Shown: in pieces, positions 19,380 through 28,613 of the stretch | Position numbering within the stretch: position 1 is the stretch's first letter | Layout of the letters: each line of letters starts with the position of its first letter | Assembly: GCF_001312865.1 (NCBI RefSeq) | Contig: NZ_BBER01000007.1 | Span: 1-59,974 of the forward strand | From: Lacticaseibacillus thailandensis DSM 22698 = JCM 13996 | Lineage (GTDB): Bacteria; Bacillota; Bacilli; Lactobacillales; Lactobacillaceae | Direction: 5' to 3' | Length of the DNA stretch: 59,974 nt | Notes under the pieces: generated by a model | The model's input: only the letters and a program-made list of their open reading frames with translations | The model's database searches: none | Told to the model about the DNA's origin: nothing | Position numbers and translations under genes: made by a program

Positions 19380-20198
19380 TTATTTAGTGATGTCGTTACC
19401 AAAGTACTTCTTGGACAGACGGGTCAACGTCCCGTTCTTCTTCAGCACCTTGATAGCCTTGCTAATGCGGTTGCGCAGCGCGCCGTTGTGCTTACCGACC
19501 ATGGCAGCAATCTTAGCGGGTGCTACTTCACTCTTCTTCAGCTCGGTGACCTTGAGACCCTTAGTATCGTTAGACTGCTTGTAGGCGTACCATGCGGGCA
19601 TCGAGTTAATTGTCCCGGCTGCGCGGCCCTGCCTGATCATCTGCAAAGCCGTGGTGAAGTCACCATCATCGATCAACTTGGCACCAGCCTTCTTGGCTAC
19701 GAGGGCGTTATCCGTCCCCGTACCTTCAACCAGCGTCTTGCCCTTGACCCCTTTGAGGGTGGTGAGCTTACTACCCGACTTGGTGATCAGCGCCGAACGA
19801 CTATAAATGTACGGCGTACTGAACAGGTAAGCCTTGCGCCGGGCTGGCGTGGGCGTGATGTTGTTCATGACCGTGTCGAACTTACCACTGCCCAAACCGG
19901 CAATCAGGGAGTCCCACTTGGTCGGTACAAACTTGGCCTTAACGCCCATCTGCTTCGCCACGGCTTTGCCCAACTCAACTTCAAACCCCGTCAGCTTACC
20001 GTTCTGACGGTAGGAGTACGGCTTATACGTGCCTTCGAGCCCAATTGTCAGTTCGCCCTTCTTGAGCAACTGACTCTTGTAGCTGGTGGCCGCGTGGGTC
20101 GCCTGCGTGTGGGTGTGGGTAAAGGTTGCCAACGTCAACGCACCCACCATGGCGGTCAGGGCGGCCGCCAACTTCTTCAAGTTCAACTTCATGATCAA
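19380..20198 (-). CDS. Polar amino acid/cystine ABC transporter, substrate-binding protein
   Basis: 272 residues. A signal peptide (LKKLAAALTAMVGALTLATF, cleavage near THA-ATSY) is followed by a family 3 solute-binding fold: ELTIGLEGTYKPYSYRQNGK, GFEVELGKAVAKQMGVKAKF, DSLIAGLGSGKFDTVMNNIT. No lipobox Cys is present, unusual for a Gram-positive binding protein. The pattern matches cystine/polar amino acid binders, but the exact ligand is inference. Last gene of permease-ATPase-binding protein. Confidence 0.9.
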   Translation of the reverse strand: MIMKLNLKKLAAALTAMVGALTLATFTHTHTQATHAATSYKSQLLKKGELTIGLEGTYKPYSYRQNGKLTGFEVELGKAVAKQMGVKAKFVPTKWDSLIAGLGSGKFDTVMNNITPTPARRKAYLFSTPYIYSRSALITKSGSKLTTLKGVKGKTLVEGTGTDNALVAKKAGAKLIDDGDFTTALQMIRQGRAAGTINSMPAWYAYKQSNDTKGLKVTELKKSEVAPAKIAAMVGKHNGALRNRISKAIKVLKKNGTLTRLSKKYFGNDITK

Positions 20199-20240
20199 TA
20201 TCCCCCTTGTACAGTTTCTACTATATATTTAGTACCCCAG

Positions 20241-20986
20241 TTATTCCAGCGTGGCAAAGGTCATCGCGGACACAAAGTTGCGAATGCGCTGATTATCCGT
20301 GTGGAAGAACGCGTCGCTACTGCCGTCAAACTCAATGTTGCCGTTCTCTAGGAACACGATCTTGTCAGCAACCTTCTGCGCAAACGCCATGTTGTGCGTG
20401 ACGATGATCATCGACTGCTGTTCGCGGGCAATTTGTAGCAAGACCTTCAGCACGCCCAGTTCCAGCTCCGGGTCCAGGGCACTGGTCGGTTCATCCAAAA
20501 AGATGTATTCCGGCCGCATCGCCAGGCTGCGAGCAATCGCCACCCGCTGGGCTTGGCCACCAGACAGCGCGCTCGGGTACGCGTCGGCTTTGTCCGCCAG
20601 CCCAACTTTGCCCAACAACTCCTGCGCCCGCTTGGTCGCAGCCGCGGCGTCCTGCTTGAGGACGTGAACCGGACCTCGATGACGTTCTGCAGGACGGTCA
20701 GGTGTGGGAACAGGTTGAACTGCTGGAACACCATCTCGGTGCGCCGGCGGACGTCCAGCACGGTCGACTCGCTAATGGGCTGGCTGTAATCGATCTGGGT
20801 CTGGTCAAAGGCAAAGTGGCCACTTTCCGGCCGCTCCAGTAAGTCCAAACTGCGTAACAGGGTCGACTTACCCGAACCAGACGGACCGAGGATCACGGTC
20901 GTTTGGTGCTCTGGAAACTCCAGCGACACGTCCTTGAGCGCCGCGTGGTCCCCAAACTGCTTGTTTAAGTGTTCGATTTTAATCAT
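20241..20986 (-). pseudogene. Amino acid ABC transporter ATPase, frameshifted
   Basis: Walker A is LGPSGSGKST, the Q-loop FQQFNLFPHLT, the signature LSGGQAQRVAIARSLA and Walker B YIFLDEPTSALDP, all of the polar amino acid importer type. The frame breaks at 20674-20675, where CC (minus strand GG) stands for three; correction reads NVIEGPVHVLKQDAAAA and gives 248 residues. Lies 12 bases after the permease gene. Confidence 0.92.
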
Positions 20987-20998
20987 ATGCGCCCTCCC

Positions 20999-21703
20999 CT
21001 AGTTAGCCTTCGTCACGTAACGCGACGTCCAGCGTTCCAGGTACTTCTGCACCCACGCCAGCACTGTGCAGGCAATGGCGTAGTACACCGCGACCAACGT
21101 GTACATCACCAGTGGCTGGTAGTTCTCCGCAGTGATTTGCTGGCTCACCTCGAACATTTCGACGATGGTGATGGATGCGGCCAGCGACGTATCTTTGACC
21201 AGACTGATAAAGCTGTTAGCCAACGGTGGCAGAGACACCCGCAGTGCCTGCGGGATGATGATCCGGCGTAGCGCCATACGCCGCGTCATACCGATAGTCG
21301 CCGCTGCTTCCCACTGGCCCCGCGGAATCGACTCAATCGCCGCCCGGATAGTTTCGCTACAGTAGGCCCCGGTGTTCAAACTGAACGTCAGGATACCGGC
21401 AACCACGGGGTTCATCTGGATTCCGTGCGGCAGGAACCCCTTGATTTTCAGGTATGGCAGGCCAAAGAAGACGATGAATAATTGTACTAGTAGCGGCGTG
21501 CTCCGGAAGAGCCAGACGTAGAAGCTACAGATCCACTTCACCACGTTAAACAGCCCGCCACGCTGCGAGATTCGCGCCAACGCGGTGAGTAATGCCAGCA
21601 CCAGCCCCAAAATGAATGAGACGATGGCAATCGGCAACGTATATTTGAACCCCGCCGCCAACAACTGCGGAGTTGAGCTCGTGATGATGTGCCAAAGATT
21701 CAT
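20999..21703 (-). CDS. Amino acid ABC transporter permease
   Basis: 234 residues from ATG 21703, with AGAGGAGG close upstream; longer upstream reading frame overlaps the leader terminator and is not expected to be translated. Four to five hydrophobic helices, with the EAA loop WEAAATIGMTRRMALRRIIIP. First gene of the importer operon. Confidence 0.93.
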   Translation of the reverse strand: MNLWHIITSSTPQLLAAGFKYTLPIAIVSFILGLVLALLTALARISQRGGLFNVVKWICSFYVWLFRSTPLLVQLFIVFFGLPYLKIKGFLPHGIQMNPVVAGILTFSLNTGAYCSETIRAAIESIPRGQWEAAATIGMTRRMALRRIIIPQALRVSLPPLANSFISLVKDTSLAASITIVEMFEVSQQITAENYQPLVMYTLVAVYYAIACTVLAWVQKYLERWTSRYVTKAN

Positions 21704-21767
21704 TGTATCCTCCTCTAGGTTGAACCGGCAACCCCCGCCCGTTTTGTGGTCACGCCCTGCCACTACG

Positions 21768-21811
21768 CCAAAACACTCCGCCCCAGACGCTTGCGCACGA
21801 GGCGGAGTGTT
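21768..21811 (-). terminator. Terminator-like hairpin in the leader of the amino acid importer operon
   Basis: AACACTCCGCC pairs perfectly with GGCGGAGTGTT and TTTT follows on the minus strand. It lies between the predicted promoter and the first gene, so it could act as an attenuator. I see no T-box or known riboswitch core. Confidence 0.55.
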
Positions 21812-21892
21812 GGGCAAACGGTGCGTTGAGTAATTCTGCGCGTACATGGCGATGATTTTTGCCCACGGCCACAAGTATATTATGTTTTTTTT

Positions 21893-21921
21893 ATGGTAGC
21901 GTTATGCGACTTACTTGTCAA
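21893..21921 (-). promoter_or_regulatory. Promoter of the amino acid importer operon
   Basis: TTGACA (21916-21921) and TACCAT (21893-21898), separated by 17 bases, on the minus strand. The predicted leader is nearly 190 bases long. Confidence 0.6.
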
Positions 21922-22074
21922 TTGTTAGTGACTTTGGTGTAGCGTGGTTGGCCTAACGGGCCCGCTGGCAAAAGCGCCACACCGAAGCACACCATCAACG
22001 TACTGCAGTAGCGCCTGCATCTTTACCTATATATATGCTAGCCACCCACCCCGATTGGCTAGCCGCCCACTACA

Positions 22075-22111
22075 AAAGCCACCGTCGGTATTTTCCCAAC
22101 GGTGGCTTTGA
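22075..22111 (-). terminator. Terminator of the mntH-usp operon
   Basis: AAAGCCACCGT and ACGGTGGCTTT form an 11-base stem after the stress protein gene; TTTTG follows on the minus strand. Confidence 0.8.
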
Positions 22112-22146
22112 TTCTCCTCAATTATTTTGTTACGTGTTACGCCAAT

Positions 22147-22581
22147 CTAGTCACGCACGACTAGTACCGATATCGCCGCGTACTTTGCCATGTACGCCGC
22201 CTGGCTCCCAAAGTGACGAGCAATACCCCGCTTGGACATGGCCCCAATCACCAGCAAATCCGGCTGCACCTGCGGAATGATCTTTTTAATGATAGTTTCG
22301 CCAGCGTCACCTTCACCGATAACGGCCTGAACACTCTTAATACCGGCTTGCTGGGCCAGGCGGACGTAGCGTTCAATATGCTCCTGGAGTTCTACCCGCT
22401 CACCATGCACGTAATCCTTAGTGAGGGCCTGATACACGTTCATTTCGCCCGACTCCAACACCGACGCAATAACCAGCTCCGCATGGTCGGCTTTGGCCCG
22501 GTGAATGGCATATTGAAACGCCGCCAGGGCATCCTCCGAGTCATCCACACCGACTAGAATCCGTTTGAAATCGTCTTTCAT
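22147..22581 (-). CDS. Universal stress protein (UspA family)
   Basis: 144 residues. Cytosolic nucleotide-binding fold: RILVGVDDSEDALAAFQYA at the N-terminus and LLVIGAMSKRGIARHFGSQA, with the G-2x-G-9x-G-(S/T)-like ATP pocket partly changed. Its ATG overlaps the mntH stop as TAATG, so the two are translationally coupled. Confidence 0.9.
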   Translation of the reverse strand: MKDDFKRILVGVDDSEDALAAFQYAIHRAKADHAELVIASVLESGEMNVYQALTKDYVHGERVELQEHIERYVRLAQQAGIKSVQAVIGEGDAGETIIKKIIPQVQPDLLVIGAMSKRGIARHFGSQAAYMAKYAAISVLVVRD

Positions 22582-24184
22582 TAGTCTACCTCCCCCGCGA
22601 AGTGCGGACTATTAGTAGTATGATCCTGCTGTGCCCGCTCCAAGCGCTTGTTGCCGCGGTACAGTTCAACCGTGCACCATACTAGTAGTACCAACACGGC
22701 GACGATGGCGACGTAAGCTAACAGGTGCGCTATTTCGATCTGGCCCGCCGTGGCGTGGGCGCCCAAGAAACCGGCAAAGGAGTCCGGCAACCCAATCAGG
22801 TTCAGGTAGGTCAACCCCAGGACGGAAATCCAACCACAAACCTTGACCCAGAGTGAGTTCTTAAACCTTACGCCCATCTCGGCCCGACTATCAGTCATCA
22901 TCAACAACGGCAACATCGAAAACGGTAATGCAAAGGCGAGAAATACCTGCGAGTTGTTCATCAGGTTATTCAGTGCTTCGTGTTCGTCGACCGCCGGCAA
23001 GTTCCGCGTCATCCAAACACAGAACAGCACCGGAATCACGGAAATCAGCCGGGTAACGAGCCGACGCGCCCACAGCGGCATCCGCATGTGGATGAACCTT
23101 CCATGATGACTTGCCCAGTCAATGTTCCAGTAATTGTCGAGTTTTGACCAGATGCGAGGAGTGCGACCGCAAACAGCACGGATAGTACCCCCGACTTGGC
23201 TACGGCAATCAGCACACCGTTACTCAACATGGATGTATCGGACAAAGCCTTAAACAGGCCAAAGAACGACGGGTCCTTGACGGCACCACTCTTGAAGACC
23301 GCAACCCCCATGATCAAAAGCAGGGAGTTCACGATAAACGCAAAGGTCAACTGAATGTTGGAGTCCCACTGGGTAAAGCGAACAGCGGTCGCCACTTCGT
23401 CTTCATTGTCGTGGTTGATTTTCCGTGTTTGGGAAATCGCCGAATGTAAGTACAAGTTGTGGGGCATGACCGTGGCGCCGATGATACCTAGCGCCCCGCT
23501 CAGTGGATTCATCCCGTTAACGTTCGGGTGGGCCGCCACCGTGCCGGCGGTTGGGATCAATCCTTTAATGACTCCACCCCAATCCGGATCCGACAAAGCC
23601 ACTTGGTAAACAAAAACCAACAAAATGACCAGAATCAGACACACCACGATGGCTTCAATCTTGCGGAATCCGATCTTAGTCAGTAGTAATAATAGCAACA
23701 CATCAAAAACGGTGACGAACACCGCAATGACTAACGGAATGTGAAACAATAAGTACAGCGCGATGGCAGCACCAATGACCTCCGCAATATCGGTGGCCAT
23801 AATGGCAAACTCCGTCATGATCCATAAGATAATCCCCAGCGCTTTACTGGTGCGGGCCCGAATGGCCTGCGCTAAATCCATCTGACTAACGATGCCCAGC
23901 TTAGCCGCCATGTTTTGCAGGAGCATGGCGATTAAGCTCGAAATCAAGATGACAGACATCAGTAAATACTGGAAGTTCTGCCCGCCAGTGATACTCGTGG
24001 ACCAATTACCAGGATCCATGTAACCAACGGCGACCAACGCACCGGGCCCGGAATAGGCGAATAAGGTGCGCCAAAAGCCCTTGTTCTTCGGTACCGGGAC
24101 GGTCCCGTTAATTTCTTCCAACGACGGCCCGTTTGCATACTCAATCAGCTTATGCTTACGGGGTGTTACTGGTGCATTCTTCAT
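22581..24184 (-). pseudogene. mntH: MntH-type Nramp divalent metal transporter, frameshifted
   Basis: Proton-coupled Mn2+ importer. The Nramp signatures DPGN (GYMDPGNWS, helix 1) and MPH ([13 protein letters not shown], helix 6) are intact, with about 11-12 hydrophobic helices. The frame breaks at 23095-23096, where AA (minus strand TT) stands for three; correction reads [17 protein letters not shown] and gives 534 residues. The N-terminal tail is about 45 residues. Coupled to the stress protein gene by TAATG. A promoter and a leader hairpin lie upstream. Confidence 0.92.
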
Positions 24185-24199
24185 GTTGCTCCCCTTTCT

Positions 24200-24234
24200 G
24201 CCCGGGGAACGGCAAACTCTTGTCGTTCCCGGGC
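24200..24234 (-). promoter_or_regulatory. Leader hairpin just upstream of the mntH ribosome binding site
   Basis: GCCCGGGAACG pairs with CGTTCCCCGGGC (one bulge) about 15 bases before the mntH start and its AAAGGGGAG site. It could affect translation. I do not recognise the yybP-ykoY manganese riboswitch core. Confidence 0.45.
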
Positions 24235-24288
24235 TGCCACATGCGTGTGGCGCCCTCGAACTAGTCGAGTAATTTTGTAACCACCATC

Positions 24289-24316
24289 AGTATACAGCCG
24301 GTAATTTCATTGTAAA
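24289..24316 (-). promoter_or_regulatory. Promoter of mntH
   Basis: TTTACA (24311-24316) and TATACT (24289-24294), 16 bases apart, on the minus strand. The leader is about 100 bases. Confidence 0.6.
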
Positions 24317-24555
24317 GCATTTTTTTGGGTTGACTAGAAATTAAATGTTTCCTATCCATCAATGCCCGTAATTGGGCATTACGAGGCAAAATATAGCCGT
24401 GAGTGACTGTTTTTCTTTTTGGGCTACCTAGAAATAATGTGACACAGCACCAATTGACACCATGTTTTCATCAGCGATGTGGACATAAAAATAGCGGTGC
24501 TACTTGTTCTTCGCACCGCCATAACTTTGACATTTATGACCACTTGCAACCGCAT
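24317..24555. other. Intergenic region between mntH promoter and the next gene
   Basis: AT-rich stretch with no supported gene. Contains a T7 run and a short GAAATTAAATGTTTCC inverted repeat that could be a regulator site next to the mntH promoter, for example for MntR; not established. Confidence 0.3.
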
Positions 24556-25050
24556 CTACAGCATGACCAGCTTGCCCCGTAGGCTGTGTCCCTCTTCGGT
24601 AATGACGCCAGTAAACACCGCATTTGTCGCCAAAAAGCTAATCGTGGCCCGAGCCAGCAGGAACGGATTATTCAGGTCGACCATCACAAAGGCGCTGGCC
24701 TGATCGACCTGGACGCGACTGCTGACCGTCACGTCCCCGAGCATGAGACGCAGCAACCGCTCCGCCTGGCACGAGTTCCGTGCTCGCACCAGAAACACCC
24801 CGACGCTGGACTTCAGGACAAAGTAGTACCGCGGCACCAACTGGCGCGCCACCACGCGGTATTGGGCGACGCGGGCATGAGCCAAGTATTGCTTCACGCG
24901 CTGACGACTTTGCGTTAACACGTCCGTGTGTACGCCAACGTAGTAATCGATCCCGGTCATCGCGGCGCGCGACCACCCGACAGGCTGAAATGGCACCACG
25001 GCGGCTGTGCCAGTCGTCCGCTTAGGGTTAGTATTGCTGCCATCAATCAT
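24556..25050 (-). CDS. Protein of unknown function
   Basis: 164 residues from ATG 25050, with AAAGGG nine bases upstream. No membrane segment or signal peptide. Middle part is basic (QSRQRVKQYLAHARVAQYRV, RQLVPRYYFVLKSSVGVFL) and the C-terminal part has a hydrophobic pattern (ASAFVMVDLNNPFLLARAT). I do not recognise the family. Long side-by-side Arg residues suggest a nucleic-acid contact, but this is only a guess. Confidence 0.55.
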   Translation of the reverse strand: MIDGSNTNPKRTTGTAAVVPFQPVGWSRAAMTGIDYYVGVHTDVLTQSRQRVKQYLAHARVAQYRVVARQLVPRYYFVLKSSVGVFLVRARNSCQAERLLRLMLGDVTVSSRVQVDQASAFVMVDLNNPFLLARATISFLATNAVFTGVITEEGHSLRGKLVML

Positions 25051-25535
25051 TATCCGTCACCCTTTCTCCAACGTGCTGTGCAAAGTTGCTCATGCTACCA
25101 ACGTTTTACCATCATTATACAGATACACCCGCGCAGCTGACTCCTCCATGCTACCCACTTATTAGCTTCATTGTACGGCCGGAGTGGCGCGGGCTCAATG
25201 GCTAAACACGACCTTTTGGGCGTAATTTACGCAAAATTTCTGGCGCGTTCCGCAAAAATGTTATTTAATTGTTTGACTACCGCGTGCACCCCCTCCAGGC
25301 GCGTGACACCTGCCACGGGCTTGACCGTCACCGTCGTGCCCCGCCCCGGCCAGACGGCACCAATGCCACTTTGGCATTCCGACCATCAGTCCCATTATGT
25401 CCACGCAACCCCCCTGCCACTAGAGTTCTTACCATCACGTGCGTTTCGCGCAATTACCTCACGTCCATGGCACCATAATCAACGTAGCGCTACAGAATAA
25501 ACGCCGGCGGAGCGCGCCCGCTGGTTGGAGGTACC
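25051..25535. other. Intergenic region upstream of the sigma factor gene
   Basis: Nearly 500 bases without a gene I can support. Only antisense or start-less open stretches are seen. Must contain the divergent promoters of both neighbouring genes. Confidence 0.5.
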
Positions 25536-26087
25536 ATGACTACTGAAATCGACCCTGCTGCATGGCAAGCGGCCTACGACTTCATGTCGGACCACATGCC
25601 GGTGCTATACGCGGCTTTGCACCGCCTGCACATTCTGCCCCAACACGCTGATTATGACGACCTGCTACAAGAAGCACGGCTCGTCTACATCAAATACTAT
25701 TGCCGTTACCACGACCCCCGCACCACCCCGACGGAGATCACCAAGTTTAACCGCCTGGCCGGCCACTTTGTCTACTTGAACCTGCTGGCTAAGCTGCGGA
25801 CCCAGTGGCGCCGCGCGGAGATTGCACCGCAGGAACCTTTGATGTACTGGAATGAGGAACGCTTTCCTAGCCAGGTGGATCTACAGGGAGACTACGAGCG
25901 GCAGGAGTTTTTCGCCACCCTCCTCACCACACTGCACGCCCAAGAACGCGACGTCGTGCAGTTACGGCGCCACGGACTGAACAACACCGAGGTCGCCAGC
26001 CTCCTCGGTCTGTCCCGCTACCAGGTCATCCGCACCATGCGCAAAGTTCGTAAACAGGCGTTACTCCTGCTGCAGGCTGGCTACTAA
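25536..26087 (+). CDS. ComX/SigX-like alternative RNA polymerase sigma factor
   Basis: 183 residues with GGAGG seven bases before ATG 25536. Region 2-like part: YDDLLQEARLVYIKYYCRYH. Region 4-like helix-turn-helix: LHAQERDVVQLRRHGLNNTE followed by VASLLGLSRYQVIRTMRKV. The size and layout resemble the competence sigma factor of lactobacilli and streptococci, but competence function is inference. It stands alone with its own terminator. Confidence 0.8.
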   Translation: MTTEIDPAAWQAAYDFMSDHMPVLYAALHRLHILPQHADYDDLLQEARLVYIKYYCRYHDPRTTPTEITKFNRLAGHFVYLNLLAKLRTQWRRAEIAPQEPLMYWNEERFPSQVDLQGDYERQEFFATLLTTLHAQERDVVQLRRHGLNNTEVASLLGLSRYQVIRTMRKVRKQALLLLQAGY

Positions 26088-26092
26088 TTGTC

Positions 26093-26146
26093 AGCACCCC
26101 ACCACCCGGTTGTGGCCAGACCGGACGGTGGGGTGTTATTTTTGGG
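26093..26146 (+). terminator. Terminator of the sigma factor gene
   Basis: CACCCCACC pairs with GGTGGGGTG, with an inner CCGGTtgtggccagACCGG stem, followed by TTATTTTT. Confidence 0.85.
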
Positions 26147-26285
26147 CATTATACCTAGAAGGCATACTACCCCGTACAAATAAGTATTATCTTTTTTTTG
26201 CTTAGCTTTGTACATAATGGGGGTAAATGGTGCTTACGCATGCGTGGTGCGGACCAAAGTAGCGTCAACCAATGGAGGCAAACCA

Positions 26286-27326
26286 ATGAAAGACACGATT
26301 TTTATCAAACCTGGCCAGATGGCCATTGAGGACGTCGACAAGCCGACCATCCAGGCACCCGACGACGTCATTTTGCACATCGTCCGGACCTGCGTTTGTG
26401 GTTCCGACCTGTGGAACTACCGCGGAATCGACGCGACGGCACCCCACTCCCAGAACCCGGGGCACGAAGCCATCGCGACCGTAGACGCCGTGGGCAGCGC
26501 CATCACGACCCTCATCCCCGGCGACTTTGTGATTGCACCCTTCACCCATGGCTGTGGCCACTGTGCCGCCTGCCGCGCCGGCTTTGAGGGTGGCTGTCTC
26601 AACCATGATGATAACTTTTCGATGGGTGCGCAGGCGGAATACATGCGTTACCAGCACGCCGAGTGGTCACTAGTCAAAATCCCAGGCCAGCCGTCCGACT
26701 ACAGCGAGGACATGCTCAAATCATTGCTGGCCCTGGCCGACGTCATGGCGACCGGCTACCACGCCGCCCGCGTCGCCCGCGTTAAGACCGGGGACACCGT
26801 CGTCGTTGTCGGTGACGGCGCCGTGGGGTTAAGCGGCGTTCTGTCCGCCAAGATGCGTGGCGCCAAGCGCATCATCGCCATGAGTCGCCATGAGGACCGC
26901 GCGGCCTTGGCCCGGGAATTCGGTGCCACTGATGTAGTGGCCGAACGTGGCGACGCCGGGGTGGCCAAAGTCATGGCGTTGACCAACGGCGAAGGAGCCG
27001 ACGCCGTGCTGGAATGTGTCGGTAGCGAACAGTCCGTCGACACGGCCGTCCAGTGTGGACGTCCAGGTGCCACCGTGGGCCGTGTGGGCGTGCCGCACAA
27101 CGCCAAGATGGATTTGCGGCCACTGTTCTTCCGCAACACCCAGATTGCCGGCGGCCCCGCTTCGGTCACGACTTACGACAAGCAGGTCTTGCTTGACGCC
27201 GTCCTCAGGGGTGAGATCAACCCCGGCAAGGTGTTCACCAAGTCCTTCAAACTGGACGACATCGACGCCGCCTACCAGGCCATGGACAAGCGTGAAGCCA
27301 TCAAGTCCTACGTGATTGTGGATTAA
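26286..27326 (+). CDS. Zinc-dependent alcohol dehydrogenase (intact copy)
   Basis: 346 residues from ATG 26286, which has GGAGG upstream. Medium-chain dehydrogenase/reductase family. Catalytic zinc ligands in CVCGSDLW and GHEAIA; structural zinc loop HGCGHCAACRAGFEGGC; NAD(P) fold VVVVGDGAVGLSGVLSAK. Likely oxidises or reduces a small alcohol/aldehyde. A paralogue lies downstream in convergent orientation. Confidence 0.93.
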   Translation: MKDTIFIKPGQMAIEDVDKPTIQAPDDVILHIVRTCVCGSDLWNYRGIDATAPHSQNPGHEAIATVDAVGSAITTLIPGDFVIAPFTHGCGHCAACRAGFEGGCLNHDDNFSMGAQAEYMRYQHAEWSLVKIPGQPSDYSEDMLKSLLALADVMATGYHAARVARVKTGDTVVVVGDGAVGLSGVLSAKMRGAKRIIAMSRHEDRAALAREFGATDVVAERGDAGVAKVMALTNGEGADAVLECVGSEQSVDTAVQCGRPGATVGRVGVPHNAKMDLRPLFFRNTQIAGGPASVTTYDKQVLLDAVLRGEINPGKVFTKSFKLDDIDAAYQAMDKREAIKSYVIVD

Positions 27327-27346
27327 CGTTGACACTAACACCATCA

Positions 27347-27378
27347 AAAAGCCCGCCAGCACTTGCTGGCGGGCTTTG
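27347..27378 (+). terminator. Terminator of the first alcohol dehydrogenase gene
   Basis: AAAGCCCGCCAGC and GCTGGCGGGCTTT form a perfect 13-base stem with a four-base loop. Confidence 0.9.
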
Positions 27379-27446
27379 GTGAATCTTCGGCCTCTTCCGC
27401 TCGTCGCGACCATAACCCCCGCGACCAGTGCGTACACGCCATCGAC

Positions 27447-27493
27447 GCACAACAATGCCCGTAACGGCTACACCGCTACGGGCATTGTTGTGT
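27447..27493 (-). terminator. Terminator of the second alcohol dehydrogenase gene
   Basis: ACAACAATGCCCGTA pairs with TACGGGCATTGTTGT around an inner loop. It lies just after the end of the minus-strand gene. Confidence 0.8.
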
Positions 27494-27528
27494 CTAGCGT
27501 TGGTAAAGTGACAAATACTGCGCCGCCA

Positions 27529-28564
27529 CTACTGGCTGATCACCAGCAACGACTTAATGGCTTTGCGTTGGTCCATCGCCTCGTACGCCTCCTGCACATG
27601 GTCCAGATCAAAGCGCTGGGTGAAGACACGGCCGGGGTGAATCTCACCTTTGAGCACCGCATCCAGCAAGACGTCACGGTCGTACGTCGTCACGGACGCA
27701 ATGCCACCGCGCAGACCCACGTTCGTCCGGAATGGAATGGCGTTGGCATCCGTCGTTTCCTGAGGAATACCTATACGCCCAACGACAGCGCCGGGGCGGG
27801 CCACCTTGATGGCGGTATCGACGGACAGCGACGTCCCGACACACTCCAACACGGCATCAGCGCCACCGTTGGTCATTGCGCGCACCTTCGCTACGGCCGC
27901 GTCGCCACGCTCAGCCACCACGTCGGTCGCACCGAACTCCCGCGCCAAGGCCGCGCGTCCTCGTGATGGCTCATCGCATGATCCGTTTAGCACCGCGAAG
28001 CTTGGCGGCAATCACGCCACACAGACCCACGGCGCCGTCGCCCATGACGACCACGGTGTCGCCCGGCTTGACCTCAGCACTAGCGGCGGCGTGGTAGCCG
28101 GTCGCCATAACGTCGGACAGCGCCAACAGGTCGTTGAGCTGGGCGTCCGTGTAGTCATCCGGCTGGCCCGGAACCTTGACTAGCGACCAGTCGGCCAGCG
28201 TGTAGCGTACGTACTCGCCCTGGAAACCGCTACTCCCGTGTTCCTTGGAGTTAAAACAGTTGGCCTCAAAACCGGCTTTGCAGGCGGCACAGTGGCCACA
28301 CCCGTGGGTAAACGGCATGATCACAAAGTCGCCGGGCGCCACGTGCGTGACCTCCGCGCCAACACTCTCGACCACGCCAATCGCTTCGTGGCCCACCACG
28401 GTGTTGTGCTTACGCTCGTCCAGGCCGCGGAACCACCAGAGGTCCGAGCCGCACACACAGGCACGGATAATTTTAATAACCGCATCGGTCGGTTCCTGAA
28501 TCTTTGGATGTTCAAAGTCGCGGGCCTCAACCTTACCGGGTTCAACAAAGACAGCAGTTCTCAT
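27529..28564 (-). pseudogene. Zinc-dependent alcohol dehydrogenase paralogue, two breaks 20 bases apart
   Basis: Start ATG 28564 has AAAGGATG upstream. The same motifs as the intact copy are present (CVCGSDLW, GHEAIGVV, GCGHCAACKAGFEANC, VVVMGDGAVGLCGVIAAK). The frame is lost in the segment equivalent to IIAMSHHEDRAALAREFGA: one base is missing at 27978 (TT to T) and one at 27957 (CC to C). With both restored the gene encodes 345 residues, colinear with its neighbour. The two copies are similar enough to be an old tandem duplication that was inverted. Confidence 0.9.
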
Positions 28565-28613
28565 GTATAATCATCCTTTCTGCATACCAACAACAACGAC
28601 AAAAACTACCGCA

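Noticed and set aside
21704..21874. N-terminal extension of the amino acid permease
   Set aside because: It would translate through the leader terminator; the internal ATG at 21703 has an ideal ribosome binding site and fits the family start.
21720..21900. T-box riboswitch before the amino acid importer
   Set aside because: No GGGTGGNACCGCG core or specifier stem could be found; only a simple terminator is present.
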